Source: JBCCTX01 sp039197765 (lineage in GTDB: Bacteria > Bacteroidota > Bacteroidia > J057). From it: a stretch of DNA of 64,000 nucleotides. The translations under genes were made by a program, and so were the position numbers. The DNA lies in assembly GCA_039197765.1 (NCBI GenBank), contig JBCCTX010000004.1, positions 1 to 64,000 on the forward strand, given 5' to 3'. Shown piece after piece: positions 1 to 8,438 of the stretch. A model generated the notes under the pieces. It saw only the letters and a list, made by a program, of their open reading frames with translations. It had not been told where the DNA came from and ran no database searches. Position 1 is the first letter of the stretch. Each line of letters begins with the position of its first letter.

Positions 1-1131
1 CAAGGGCTAAGTAATTGTCCCTCAGGATGCTTGGACGAGGTAGACCTAGACGCCGTGCAATCTGAGAACGGCGCCTTAGTCATCAGTCTTAATGGTCCGA
101 GAATCTGGCTACCCATGGGAGATGCAGAACTTCCAGAATTAGGGGAGTCAAGAGTATTCGGAGGGTTAGAGGTGAGATTATTAGCAACCATAGACCTAAG
201 TCCCGAAGACCTTGCCTCGGGCGGGGAAGCAGGATTAGGAGATCCCTATGAGGAATACCTCGTTTACCGAAATACGGTGTATCAATATCCAGCTGGTTCA
301 GAAGTATACGAACTAAGGTCCCCAGAAGGCGAGATCTATACGATGCAGTCTGTTTCCTTGATTATCGATCCTAATCAAACTGTTAATGATCTATCTTCCT
401 TAGCGTCCAGATTAAATTTACCAGAGGGTTGGACGTATCAGGTACGTAGCCTCGACGAAGAGTTAATTCTGATTGCAGATGGCGAAGCTAGGGTCATTAC
501 TGATGATTTGGGGAATACCTATCAGCGTAGGACCTTTGAAGCGGATGATGACAATGAGGGCGATGATTCTGATGAAGGAGATCCTGAAACCCAGGTAGGA
601 TACGAAATTTTGCAGGTTCTATCCCCAAATGAAATCATAACCTGGATGGCCTTAGATATAACTCAGCAAGAGTTTGACGCCATTCAGTTGCCTCAGGGGT
701 GGTTCAAAAACCAACCACGAGAAGTTGATGCTGATTCAGGATTTTTTACCAAATCTCCCAGTGCTGCTATGGAGGGAGAATTCGTAATCGAGGAGCACTT
801 TGGACATATATGGCAACATGTGGCCACTATCACGGAGACAAGCATACAACTGGATGACGAGGGACTCCTTTCCGGGAATAATATCACCAAATTCCATACG
901 CTACAGTATAATAGCGGCAGAACGCTATCTTACATAATTTCGCCAGAAGGGGATCGCTATTTACGCGTAAGTAGGGATGCGGGTCGTATGAGTGATACCC
1001 CTACCATTCCAGACACCTGGCAGCTGGTAGAAGAGATTCTTTCGGAGGACCTGATTATTCCCCTACCCAATCCCACCTTGAACATCCGAGCAGATAATGA
1101 AGATTCATTTCAGGGGCCTATCCCTGAGTAG
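1..1131 (+). CDS. C-terminal part of a repeat-containing hypothetical protein (5' end outside window)
   Basis: The reading frame is open from base 1 (Q-G-L-S-N-C-P), so the start lies upstream and only about 376 residues are visible. No enzyme domain is recognised. The visible part contains a module of about 85 residues with the pattern SPEG-x-x-Y near its start and LP-x-GW near its middle; a diverged version recurs near the C-terminus (SPEGDRYLRV, then IPDTWQLVEEILSEDL). This type of module occurs in secreted or surface proteins of several phyla, but no function is known to me. An acidic stretch (D/E-rich, about nt 541-585) separates the modules. A hairpin follows 30 bp after the stop. The gene being real is well supported by the long open frame; the function is unknown. 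Confidence 0.75.
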   Translation, partial: QGLSNCPSGCLDEVDLDAVQSENGALVISLNGPRIWLPMGDAELPELGESRVFGGLEVRLLATIDLSPEDLASGGEAGLGDPYEEYLVYRNTVYQYPAGSEVYELRSPEGEIYTMQSVSLIIDPNQTVNDLSSLASRLNLPEGWTYQVRSLDEELILIADGEARVITDDLGNTYQRRTFEADDDNEGDDSDEGDPETQVGYEILQVLSPNEIITWMALDITQQEFDAIQLPQGWFKNQPREVDADSGFFTKSPSAAMEGEFVIEEHFGHIWQHVATITETSIQLDDEGLLSGNNITKFHTLQYNSGRTLSYIISPEGDRYLRVSRDAGRMSDTPTIPDTWQLVEEILSEDLIIPLPNPTLNIRADNEDSFQGPIPE

Positions 1132-1162
1132 GTGTTGATGGTTGAATAGTCAATGGATACAT

Positions 1163-1187
1163 GTGGCCGCTGGGTTTTGGCGGCCAC
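1163..1187 (+). terminator. GC-rich hairpin, probable terminator
   Basis: A perfect 8-bp inverted repeat (GTGGCCGC / GCGGCCAC) encloses a 9-nt loop, 31 bp after the stop of the preceding gene. There is no clean T-run directly after the stem, so the termination role is inferred from position and stem strength. Confidence 0.6.
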
Positions 1188-1218
1188 ACCATAGAAAATT
1201 TTCAAAAAAAACAATAAA

Positions 1219-1698
1219 ATGTCAAAACATAGAATAACTCTCATGCTTTGTTTGAGCCTTTTAGCTTCCCTTAGCATCGGTCAAATGGCAGGAGGAGGCA
1301 TGGCCCCTCCTGAGTTTCACGCCGAAAAAGCGGCAGGTATATTTTACTATGATGCAGATCAGGTAATCAAAAAAATGAAGATCACAGATGAACAGGATAA
1401 ACTCAAGGTGATCGAAGCTTTGTTTGCTTATAACGGAAAGATGTCTGAGTTGTCCACTGAAAATGCCCCGGTTTTTAGAGAGCTGGAAAACGAATTCAAT
1501 CGAAATGTGAAAATCGCTATGCAGAACAGGGATAGAAGCCAGATGGACGGTGTTCGAGAAAAGATAAAGGGAACGATTCCCCCTATAAAAATGCAGGTTT
1601 TTGAAGTGGAAAAAGTGCTCAATAATACCATGAGATTGATACTCTCGGATAAGCAAAATAAGAAATGGCTAAAATATCAGGGGCGGAAAAAGGGGTAA
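1219..1698 (+). CDS. Small exported protein of unknown function, helical
   Basis: This is a 159-aa protein. The first about 21 residues form a signal peptide (MSKHRITLMLCLSLLASLSIGQ), so it should be exported to the periplasm. The mature part is highly charged and predicted helical, with an I-T-D-E-Q motif near residue 55. That is reminiscent of the Spy/CpxP/LTXXQ class of small periplasmic helical proteins, and another such protein lies at 12185-12571. The resemblance is only by pattern, and no catalytic residues are visible. It starts 31 bp after the upstream hairpin, so it probably has its own promoter in the A-rich leader. Confidence 0.75.
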   Translation: MSKHRITLMLCLSLLASLSIGQMAGGGMAPPEFHAEKAAGIFYYDADQVIKKMKITDEQDKLKVIEALFAYNGKMSELSTENAPVFRELENEFNRNVKIAMQNRDRSQMDGVREKIKGTIPPIKMQVFEVEKVLNNTMRLILSDKQNKKWLKYQGRKKG

Positions 1699-1793
1699 AA
1701 CCCTAACTTTTCAGGGCTGACCTACATGTCAACCCGTTAAAATTACCCAACATTGAATCGTATATAAAAAAAATTTAGAAATTATCTCCGGAG

Positions 1794-2168
1794 ATGGACC
1801 CCTCATTTTTACGTGAGGCCCTTCAAAAGGATAAGGGTAAACCCATTGTCATGGTCAATTCGATAAAAATGCGAGATAAACCTATCTCCATTCAGGGCGA
1901 AACCGTTGGAAATACGGCTGAAGAGGTATTAACTAAGTATAGTTATTTTGTTGGAGGCTTCTTGATCAGAAGAGGGAGCTATCCCCTGTATGTAGGTACA
2001 GCTACTGGGCCTGCAGCTTCGACCTGGGGCATAGATAATACTGAGGAATGGTCAAGTGCTGCTTTGGTAAGATACCGCAGTTTGCGGACCTTGTTGGAGT
2101 TGGCAACGAATGCAGAATTCCATGACCTGTACGATTTTAAAATTGTTAAGCAAATGATGCGGAAGTAG
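1794..2168 (+). CDS. DUF1330-like (ABM/ferredoxin-like fold) protein
   Basis: This 124-aa cytoplasmic protein has the layout of DUF1330/ABM-type small proteins: an N-terminal helix, a GKPIVMVNSIKMRD strand, a central Y-x-x-F-V-G-G segment, and a C-terminal LVRYRSLRTLLELATNAEF segment resembling the usual LVRYPSRKAFLEM pattern. The fold is a dimeric alpha-beta barrel; no reaction is established for this member. An in-frame stop lies five codons upstream of the ATG, and a GGAG precedes the ATG very closely, so this start is fixed. The assignment is from pattern memory and moderately sure. Confidence 0.65.
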   Translation: MDPSFLREALQKDKGKPIVMVNSIKMRDKPISIQGETVGNTAEEVLTKYSYFVGGFLIRRGSYPLYVGTATGPAASTWGIDNTEEWSSAALVRYRSLRTLLELATNAEFHDLYDFKIVKQMMRK

Positions 2169-2206
2169 TCATATAAGCTGTTTGCGTTCAAACCATTTCC
2201 CATTTT

Positions 2207-2217
2207 GTTCAATTCAC
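2207..2217 (+). repeat. GTTCAATTCAC 11-mer (copy 1)
   Basis: This 11-mer also occurs at 12032-12042, 12053-12063 and 16518-16528, always in an intergenic region and always on the plus strand. This copy lies about 65 bp before the TonB receptor gene. Function is unknown. Confidence 0.5.
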
Positions 2218-2281
2218 TGAAAATGCCACTAATGGGCACGTGGGTTCTCGCCACCTTTGGCCAGAACATAAGTAAAAACCT

Positions 2282-4576
2282 ATGCAAAGATTAATTTCTA
2301 CAGTGTTGGGCGTATTTTTAAGTATAAGCACTTTCGCCCAAAGTTTCACGGTTAGTGGCTACCTCCGAGACGCAGAATCAGGGGAGGAATTGTTATATGC
2401 CACAGTTTCTGTACCCGAGACTTCTCAGGGAGTAAATACCAATCTTTATGGGTTCTACTCGTTGACCTTACCGCCAGGTACCTATCAGATCAACTACTCG
2501 TATGTGGGGTATGAACCGGTAACCCTTGAGGTGGAATTAACCCAGGATATCACGCAGGACATTGAACTAAAAAGTGCCTCTTTGGAGTTGGAAGAGGTAG
2601 TGATTCTGGCGGAGAATGAGAATGACAATATCACGAACACAGAAGTCAGCGTATTGAGCCTGGACGTATCGGAACTTCAAAAGGTTCCTGTGATTTTCGG
2701 AGAACAAGACATTCTCAAAACCCTACAGCTACTGCCAGGGGTAAGTGCCAGTTCTGAAGGGAGCAGTGGGTTCTTTGTCAGAGGGGGGGATGCAGACCAG
2801 AATTTGATCCTGCTCGATGAAGCTCCCCTGTACAATGCGTCTCACTTATTGGGCTTCTTTTCTGTGTTTAATTCCGACGCCCTGAAAGACGTTAAGATGT
2901 ATAAAGGAGGAATTCCCGCGCAATTCGGGGGGAGAGGCTCCTCAGTAATGGATGCACGCATGCGCAATGGAAATATGAAGGAATGGGGTGTTTCAGGCGG
3001 TATTGGGTTAATTTCTTCTCGGGTGACAATAGAAGGTCCTATTGTGGAGGACCAGGGCTCGATCATCCTCTCAGTACGCAGGACCTACGCGGATATATTA
3101 GCTAAACCTTTACTGGAAGATTTTGACGATTTTACCCTGTACTTCTACGATGTAAATGCGAAAGCCAATTATAAACTAGGGGAAAATGATCGGATCTATA
3201 TCTCAGGCTACCTGGGAAGGGATGCTTTAGGTACGGATGATTTTGGGTTTGACTGGGGAAATAGAACCCTTACAGCTCGCTGGAATCATATATTCAACAG
3301 CAAGTTGTTCTCCAACACATCCTTCATTTATTCTGAATACGATTATGGATTTAATATAGAAAATGGCGGGATCGATATAGACCTTGATGCGGGAATTTAT
3401 GACTACAACCTCAAACAGGACTTTAACTTCTATGCAAATCCCAGCAATGAAATCACCTTCGGTTGGCAAGGGATATACCATCAGTTTCAACCGGCTACCT
3501 TTGCGTTTGATGATGAATTACAGGATGCTGCGCAGGAGCAATATGCCCTGGAAGGAGGCCTATACCTTGCAAACCAGCAAAAGGTTTCCGACCGACTTCA
3601 TTTGAACTACGGAATTCGCTTAAGTTCCTTCAGCAACATTGGTGCATATACCGAAAAAGCCTTTAACGCGAACGATGAAGTAATACGGGAAACTACTTAT
3701 GAATCTGGTGAGTTTTACCATACCTATTTCAATATGGAACCGCGATTTTCGGCAACTATTCTGTTGGGAGGAAATCAGTCTATAAAGGGGAGTTTTAATC
3801 GGAATGCACAGTATTTACACCTGCTATCTAATTCTACGGCGGACTCTCCAACTGATTTATGGATCCCGAGTAGTTCACTCGTTGAGCCTACCCTGGTAGA
3901 TCAGGTGGCAGTAGGGTACTTCAAAAATTTTCAGAACAATACCTATAAATTTAGTGCAGAAGCTTACTATAAAAACCTACAGAATACGGTTGATTACGAA
4001 GACGGGGCAGAAGTTTTTGGCAATACCGACATTGAATCAGAACTGGTGTTTGGGAAAGGTCGCGCTTACGGCATCGAATTTTTGCTGGAAAAAGCAAAAG
4101 GAGACTTTACGGGTTGGGTGAGTTACACCCTCAGCAAATCCGAAAGGCAATACGATGAAATTGCAAACGGTAATTGGTTTTCCGCCCGGCAAGATCGAAC
4201 ACACGACCTTTCTTTTGTAGGCATTTATCAACTCTCCACTAGGTTATCACTTTCAGCCAGTTGGGTATATTATACGGGGGATGCCGTTACCTTTCCCGCG
4301 GGTAAATACTATATCGACGACAACCTAGTGAGTTTGTATTCCGAAAGAAATGCAGACCGCATGCCCGATTACCACCGCCTGGATTTAGGTGCAACATGGA
4401 AGTTGAACAAAGGTAAATCCTCCTCCAGCGATCTCAATTTTTCCGTGTACAATGCGTACAACAGAAAAAATGCCTATTCCATTACCTTTGATACCAATGA
4501 TGCGGGGGTAACGGAAGCGACAAGGTTGGCCCTTTTCGGGATTGTTCCCTCTATTACCTGGAACTTCAAATTCTAA
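2282..4576 (+). CDS. TonB-dependent receptor with CarboxypepD_reg-like N-terminal domain
   Basis: This 764-aa outer-membrane receptor has a signal peptide (residues 1-19, ending STFAQ), then a carboxypeptidase-regulatory-like beta-sandwich (about 22-105, with G-F-Y-S-L and YVGYEPV motifs). A TonB plug domain follows (about 115-225, with LLPGVSASSEGSSGFFVRGG, DQNLILLDEAPLYN and GGRGSSVMD). The rest is a beta-barrel ending in an aromatic residue. It lacks the STN domain found in the receptor at 56500. A DUF4249 lipoprotein begins 39 bp downstream. In Bacteroidota this pair is a standard arrangement whose ligand is generally unknown. The family is certain; the substrate is not. Confidence 0.93.
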   Translation: MQRLISTVLGVFLSISTFAQSFTVSGYLRDAESGEELLYATVSVPETSQGVNTNLYGFYSLTLPPGTYQINYSYVGYEPVTLEVELTQDITQDIELKSASLELEEVVILAENENDNITNTEVSVLSLDVSELQKVPVIFGEQDILKTLQLLPGVSASSEGSSGFFVRGGDADQNLILLDEAPLYNASHLLGFFSVFNSDALKDVKMYKGGIPAQFGGRGSSVMDARMRNGNMKEWGVSGGIGLISSRVTIEGPIVEDQGSIILSVRRTYADILAKPLLEDFDDFTLYFYDVNAKANYKLGENDRIYISGYLGRDALGTDDFGFDWGNRTLTARWNHIFNSKLFSNTSFIYSEYDYGFNIENGGIDIDLDAGIYDYNLKQDFNFYANPSNEITFGWQGIYHQFQPATFAFDDELQDAAQEQYALEGGLYLANQQKVSDRLHLNYGIRLSSFSNIGAYTEKAFNANDEVIRETTYESGEFYHTYFNMEPRFSATILLGGNQSIKGSFNRNAQYLHLLSNSTADSPTDLWIPSSSLVEPTLVDQVAVGYFKNFQNNTYKFSAEAYYKNLQNTVDYEDGAEVFGNTDIESELVFGKGRAYGIEFLLEKAKGDFTGWVSYTLSKSERQYDEIANGNWFSARQDRTHDLSFVGIYQLSTRLSLSASWVYYTGDAVTFPAGKYYIDDNLVSLYSERNADRMPDYHRLDLGATWKLNKGKSSSSDLNFSVYNAYNRKNAYSITFDTNDAGVTEATRLALFGIVPSITWNFKF

Positions 4577-4615
4577 TCCGGGTGAAAAAGTCTGAATTTT
4601 CTAACATATAAGTAT

Positions 4616-5419
4616 ATGAAAAGCATAAAGTATATTTTCTTCTTTATCCTCATTGGGTCTACCTTTTCTTCGTGTGAAGATGTAATTGAATTGGACCTGG
4701 ATACGACCGAACCTCGGTTGGTTATTGAAGGCACATTGGATGCAGGAAATCAAATGGCCCGGGTCCTTATTTCCCGATCGAATGACTTTTATGACCTTTC
4801 AGGTCCGGAAACCATTTCCGGTGCGTCTATTTCCTTACAAGGCGAAGACGGGGCGGTTTACACCTTGGCTGAAACTTCCGATGGAACCTACCGTGCAGAA
4901 AATGTAGCGGTAAATCCAGGCGAGGAGGTTACGATTGCGGTTGAGGTGGAGGGGATCTTGTATGAAGCCGTTTCCCGAGTTCCCTATCCGGTCGACCTCA
5001 AAGAAATTGAAGTTGCAGAAAACGCGATAGAAACTCCTTTTGAGGATGATGCGGAAGGGTCTATTGCGCTGTCGGCCAATTGGGAGGATTTGGCGGATAT
5101 TGAAAATTTTTATCGCATCCGTACCTACCTGAATGGTACATTTCAATCAGATAGCTACGTGCTATTAAAAGATGTCTTTGTGGGAGACGGGGCGGAATTG
5201 AGTATACCTCTTCCAGAACGCTTTGAAGAAAACAGCACCGTCACCCTTGAGTTACTCAGCACCGACGAACCTTACTATGACTATTTTTTCCAGGTATCCT
5301 CGGTGGCTGGGGATGGGGCTGGCTCAACTACCCCCTTTAATCCGGTAGGTAATTTTTCTCCAAATGTGCTTGGGTATTTTGGTATTTACTATGCTTCATC
5401 CCTTTCGATTGATCTTTAG
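4616..5419 (+). CDS. DUF4249 lipoprotein partnered with the TonB receptor
   Basis: This 267-aa protein has a signal peptide ending in a lipobox (GSTFSSC, Cys at residue 19), so it should be a lipoprotein, probably at the outer membrane. The E-D-V-I-E-L-D-L motif right after the Cys and the E-P-R-L-V-I-E-G motif are characteristic of DUF4249. It sits 39 bp after the TonB receptor and is probably cotranscribed. By analogy with SusD it is likely a surface partner of the receptor, but this is inference. It is shorter than the DUF4249 protein at 59241 (400 aa). Confidence 0.88.
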   Translation: MKSIKYIFFFILIGSTFSSCEDVIELDLDTTEPRLVIEGTLDAGNQMARVLISRSNDFYDLSGPETISGASISLQGEDGAVYTLAETSDGTYRAENVAVNPGEEVTIAVEVEGILYEAVSRVPYPVDLKEIEVAENAIETPFEDDAEGSIALSANWEDLADIENFYRIRTYLNGTFQSDSYVLLKDVFVGDGAELSIPLPERFEENSTVTLELLSTDEPYYDYFFQVSSVAGDGAGSTTPFNPVGNFSPNVLGYFGIYYASSLSIDL

Positions 5420-5676
5420 TCAGAGGAAGACTACATTAGCGTTAATCCTTGATGAACAGGGAAACGGGAGGGGATTTTTCGTTGCTTGGCAAATACAAAA
5501 TGTCAGAGGTTGGTCTTCGAATTCTATTTTACCCTTCCTGTAATATAACCCCAGATTTCCATTGCTAATTCAGGGTGCTATCAGGTACTATGTGAAGGCA
5601 GAACGTTCTGTCTCAATATGAAAATAGAGATCCCTCCGGTTAAAAAAACCTTCTAACCCAATCCTTGGAGAAATTC
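5420..5676. other. Intergenic region without recognisable gene
   Basis: No open frame with protein-like composition was seen on either strand between the DUF4249 gene and the palindrome at 5677. It presumably holds the promoter of the reductase gene at 5720. No clear TAnnTTTG element was found. Confidence 0.5.
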
Positions 5677-5698
5677 TTTCTAATTGTTTAATTAGAAA
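5677..5698. promoter_or_regulatory. Perfect 9-bp inverted repeat, candidate operator
   Basis: TTTCTAATT and AATTAGAAA form a perfect dyad with a 4-bp GTTT spacer, ending 21 bp before the ATG of the reductase at 5720. The AT-rich dyad in promoter-proximal position looks like a dimeric repressor site (TetR/MarR-like spacing). No regulator gene lies next to it, so the binding protein is unknown. Confidence 0.45.
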
Positions 5699-5719
5699 AA
5701 AGCCAAAGTATACCCAATT

Positions 5720-6943
5720 ATGCAGGAAAGATCCTACGAGGTAGTAGTTTGGGGAGCAACGGGTTTTACCGGTCGTCTAGTAGTTGAATACCTACTAAAC
5801 CAATACGGAACGAATTCAAAGCTTCGATGGGCAATTGCTGGTCGGAATCAAACTAAATTAGAAGAAGTCTGTAAGCAACTAGAGGCCCCTACCCTACCCC
5901 TTATCATTGCTGATAGCCATGATAAAGCTTCCCTGGAAGTTATGGTTCGACAAACTCAGGTAATTTGCTCAACAGTAGGTCCTTACGCTCTATTTGGCAC
6001 ACAGTTGGTAGAGGCTTGTGTAGAAAATGGAACGGATTATTGCGACCTGACTGGGGAAGTCCAGTGGATACGGAAAATGATCGATACCCATCATGAGCAG
6101 GCATCGGAAAAGCAGGCCAAAATCGTTCACTGCTGTGGCTTTGACTCCATCCCTTCTGATTTCGGGGTTTATTTCCTACAAAAAGAAGCCCAAGCAAGAT
6201 TGGGGGAATATTGTCAGCACATCAAAATGCGGGTTAAAGGAGCTAAAGGGGGATTCAGTGGAGGTACCTACGCTAGCTTGTCCAATGTGCTGGCAGAAGC
6301 AGAAGATAATCCTAAGATTTATGAAATCCTTCAAAATCCTTACAGCCTGAATCCTCCAGGAGAAAGGTCGGGTCCTGACCAGTTTGACCTAAGTCAAGCT
6401 GCCTTTGACGAAGATCTCCAACGCTGGATCAGTCCCTTTGTCATGGCAGCCATCAATACCAAAATTGTTCGACGTAGCCATGCCCTTTCAGGCTATCCCT
6501 ATGGAAAGGATTTTCAATATGAAGAAGCCACCTTGCATGGAAAAGGCCTTAAATCCAGAAGCATAGCCAATATTTCTGCAGGTATTGGAGGTCTACTTTC
6601 CCGCGCAACGCCCAATTCCTTTATCAAAAAAACGGCGGATCGCTTCTTGCCCAAACCAGGTGAAGGCCCCTCTAAGGAAGTCAGAGAAGCAGGCTATTTT
6701 AACTTACTCTTTTTAGGGAAGCTTGCGGATGGTTACCAACTTCGAGCCAAGGTAACTGGGGACAAGGATCCTGGTTATGGGTCTACTTCTAAGATGTTAG
6801 CAGAAAGTGCGGTGTGCTTGGCTCTGGAAAAAGATAATTTGCCTAAGCAATATGGGGTGTTGACACCCACCACAGCAATGGGAGATATCCTACTAGACCG
6901 ATTAAGCATAAATGCTGGCCTGACTTTTGAGATAAAAGAATAG
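5720..6943 (+). CDS. Saccharopine dehydrogenase-like NAD(P)-binding protein (trans-acting enoyl reductase type)
   Basis: This 407-aa protein has an N-terminal Rossmann fold with the dinucleotide motif GATGFTG (residues 12-18), followed by YALFGTQLVEACVENGTDYCDLTGE, the usual second motif of the saccharopine dehydrogenase NADP-binding family. Length and overall layout match the single-domain homologues related to mycobacterial trans-acting enoyl reductases rather than lysine-pathway enzymes. The reaction is probably an NAD(P)H-dependent reduction of an unknown, perhaps lipid-like, substrate. It is monocistronic and converges on the agarase-like gene, leaving 10 bp between stops. A perfect dyad lies just upstream of its ATG. 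Confidence 0.88.
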   Translation: MQERSYEVVVWGATGFTGRLVVEYLLNQYGTNSKLRWAIAGRNQTKLEEVCKQLEAPTLPLIIADSHDKASLEVMVRQTQVICSTVGPYALFGTQLVEACVENGTDYCDLTGEVQWIRKMIDTHHEQASEKQAKIVHCCGFDSIPSDFGVYFLQKEAQARLGEYCQHIKMRVKGAKGGFSGGTYASLSNVLAEAEDNPKIYEILQNPYSLNPPGERSGPDQFDLSQAAFDEDLQRWISPFVMAAINTKIVRRSHALSGYPYGKDFQYEEATLHGKGLKSRSIANISAGIGGLLSRATPNSFIKKTADRFLPKPGEGPSKEVREAGYFNLLFLGKLADGYQLRAKVTGDKDPGYGSTSKMLAESAVCLALEKDNLPKQYGVLTPTTAMGDILLDRLSINAGLTFEIKE

Positions 6944-6953
6944 ATCCTACAGT

Positions 6954-8378
6954 TTACCCAGATGTTGCCAACTCGTACATCCGATCCACTTCTGCTTTTA
7001 ACCCCCTTTGTAGCATAGGATAAGGCTCTCCATACCCATCCATCAGGCCTGAGTGTTGCCTATCGTGCTTTCTCGGTACGAGATTAGGGGCATCTATCAA
7101 ACCACAGTAGTGCCAACCGACAAATTCAGGTCGGGAAAAGGCCTTTTGAAAAAATTCTACCGTCCATTCACCTCGTTGTGCTAGGTTGTCTGCAATGGGG
7201 CCAAAGGGCCTAGGCATGTGTTGGGTGATCATTGTGAAGGCCGAATCGCCATTCATGACGGGTTTATCCACTTTCCGGGACCAACGATCTAGTCGAGGCT
7301 CCTGAACCTCATAGCGAGCGTACATTTGGTAGAAAATGATGTCTGTGAACCGACTTGTAACCGCTAATACCGTATCCAAAGAATCGGTATTAGCGTTGAG
7401 CTTATCCCCTACGAATAAGTGGTTGGGGTCATACCTACGGATTGCATCTAATACTGTCTGGTAGTAGGTCTCTACCACCAGCTGAAGAAATAATAGATTA
7501 TCCCGGGTTTCATTTGCATTAGATAAATCTGTTTGAGGGCGCCATTGGGTGGTATTAGCAAGTGCATCAAAGGTATCAAAAAAGGTTCCATAAGTCGAGT
7601 TGAACCCTACAATTTCCCCGCGATAAATTTCTTTCATCTTTTTGACATAGGCTTGCTTCCCGGGAGTAGCTGGACCTAGGTTTCGCAACCTTCGCGGCCA
7701 GCCGATACGCGCCTCTCGGCGTGCCCCTCCTATCACATCAGGCCGTGAACGACAGTCTTCCTCAGTGAATAAGGGACAATCCGTCATGGAATACCCCAAA
7801 AGAAAGGGATCATCTTTTAGGGGAGCGGCATATTCCTTGGCAAGCTGATCACAATGCGCTGCGAAAGCAGGAGAGAATACATCTTTAAAATTCTCGTCAG
7901 GGACTTCGGCTTTCCAATGAGGCACATCTAGAAAGCGAATAGGACGCATATAGGGCACGGCCGGTCGAGGGGTATTGATCACTTGCAAGGCATTGTGTAC
8001 CCCAACGGTATTAAAGCCAAATTCCTTGCAGGTCTTCAAGAACCACGAACGCAAAGCCGCATTAAAGGGAGGCCCCTCTAGCTTTTCAAGCCCCAATTTC
8101 CTTTTCCAAGCATCCTCGTTGTAAGCCTGCTTCCACAAATCTGGGTACATATGATTAATTCCAAAACTCAAAAAGGCATTTCCTTCAGGGCTCACCAGCC
8201 ACCAACGACTGTCTTTTTCTACCCGAAAAAAGCCTGTAGCCTGAAACTTTTTCCCTGTCCAAGCCCCATATTGGTCGAAAGAGAAGGAGTCCCTGTCCCT
8301 TGGTATCGGGAAGGTTCCTACCGTTCCTGTAGAAAGAAAGCCATAGAATGAGGTCTGAAGAAAGGTTCGCCGATACAT
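6954..8378 (-). CDS. Agarase-like glycoside hydrolase (GH50-related), probably Tat-exported
   Basis: The ATG at 8378 gives MYRRTFLQTSFYGFL, a twin-arginine-like signal, so I prefer it to the in-frame codon at 8423. The mature protein opens with ATGFFRVEKDSRWWLVSPEG and LSFGINHMYP, then GFNTVGVHNA, KDDPFLLGYSMTDCP and FVGWHYCG. This is the pattern of TIM-barrel proteins usually annotated as agarase (GH50-like). Acidic residues occur at expected strand ends, but I cannot fix the catalytic pair by eye. It would act on a galactan-type polysaccharide; whether it cuts agarose, porphyran or something else is open. It follows a T9SS sulfatase by about 60 bp on the same strand, so desulfation and backbone cleavage may be coupled. 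Confidence 0.75.
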   Translation of the reverse strand: MYRRTFLQTSFYGFLSTGTVGTFPIPRDRDSFSFDQYGAWTGKKFQATGFFRVEKDSRWWLVSPEGNAFLSFGINHMYPDLWKQAYNEDAWKRKLGLEKLEGPPFNAALRSWFLKTCKEFGFNTVGVHNALQVINTPRPAVPYMRPIRFLDVPHWKAEVPDENFKDVFSPAFAAHCDQLAKEYAAPLKDDPFLLGYSMTDCPLFTEEDCRSRPDVIGGARREARIGWPRRLRNLGPATPGKQAYVKKMKEIYRGEIVGFNSTYGTFFDTFDALANTTQWRPQTDLSNANETRDNLLFLQLVVETYYQTVLDAIRRYDPNHLFVGDKLNANTDSLDTVLAVTSRFTDIIFYQMYARYEVQEPRLDRWSRKVDKPVMNGDSAFTMITQHMPRPFGPIADNLAQRGEWTVEFFQKAFSRPEFVGWHYCGLIDAPNLVPRKHDRQHSGLMDGYGEPYPMLQRGLKAEVDRMYELATSG

Positions 8379-8438
8379 GGTATTTTCTGTTTCATTGAAA
8401 TTAGGAAAAAATACCAGAATCAACTTCCTTAGGTTATC

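Noticed and set aside
693..890. 65-aa open frame on the minus strand
   Set aside because: It lies wholly inside the first gene and has no signal, start context or recognisable sequence.
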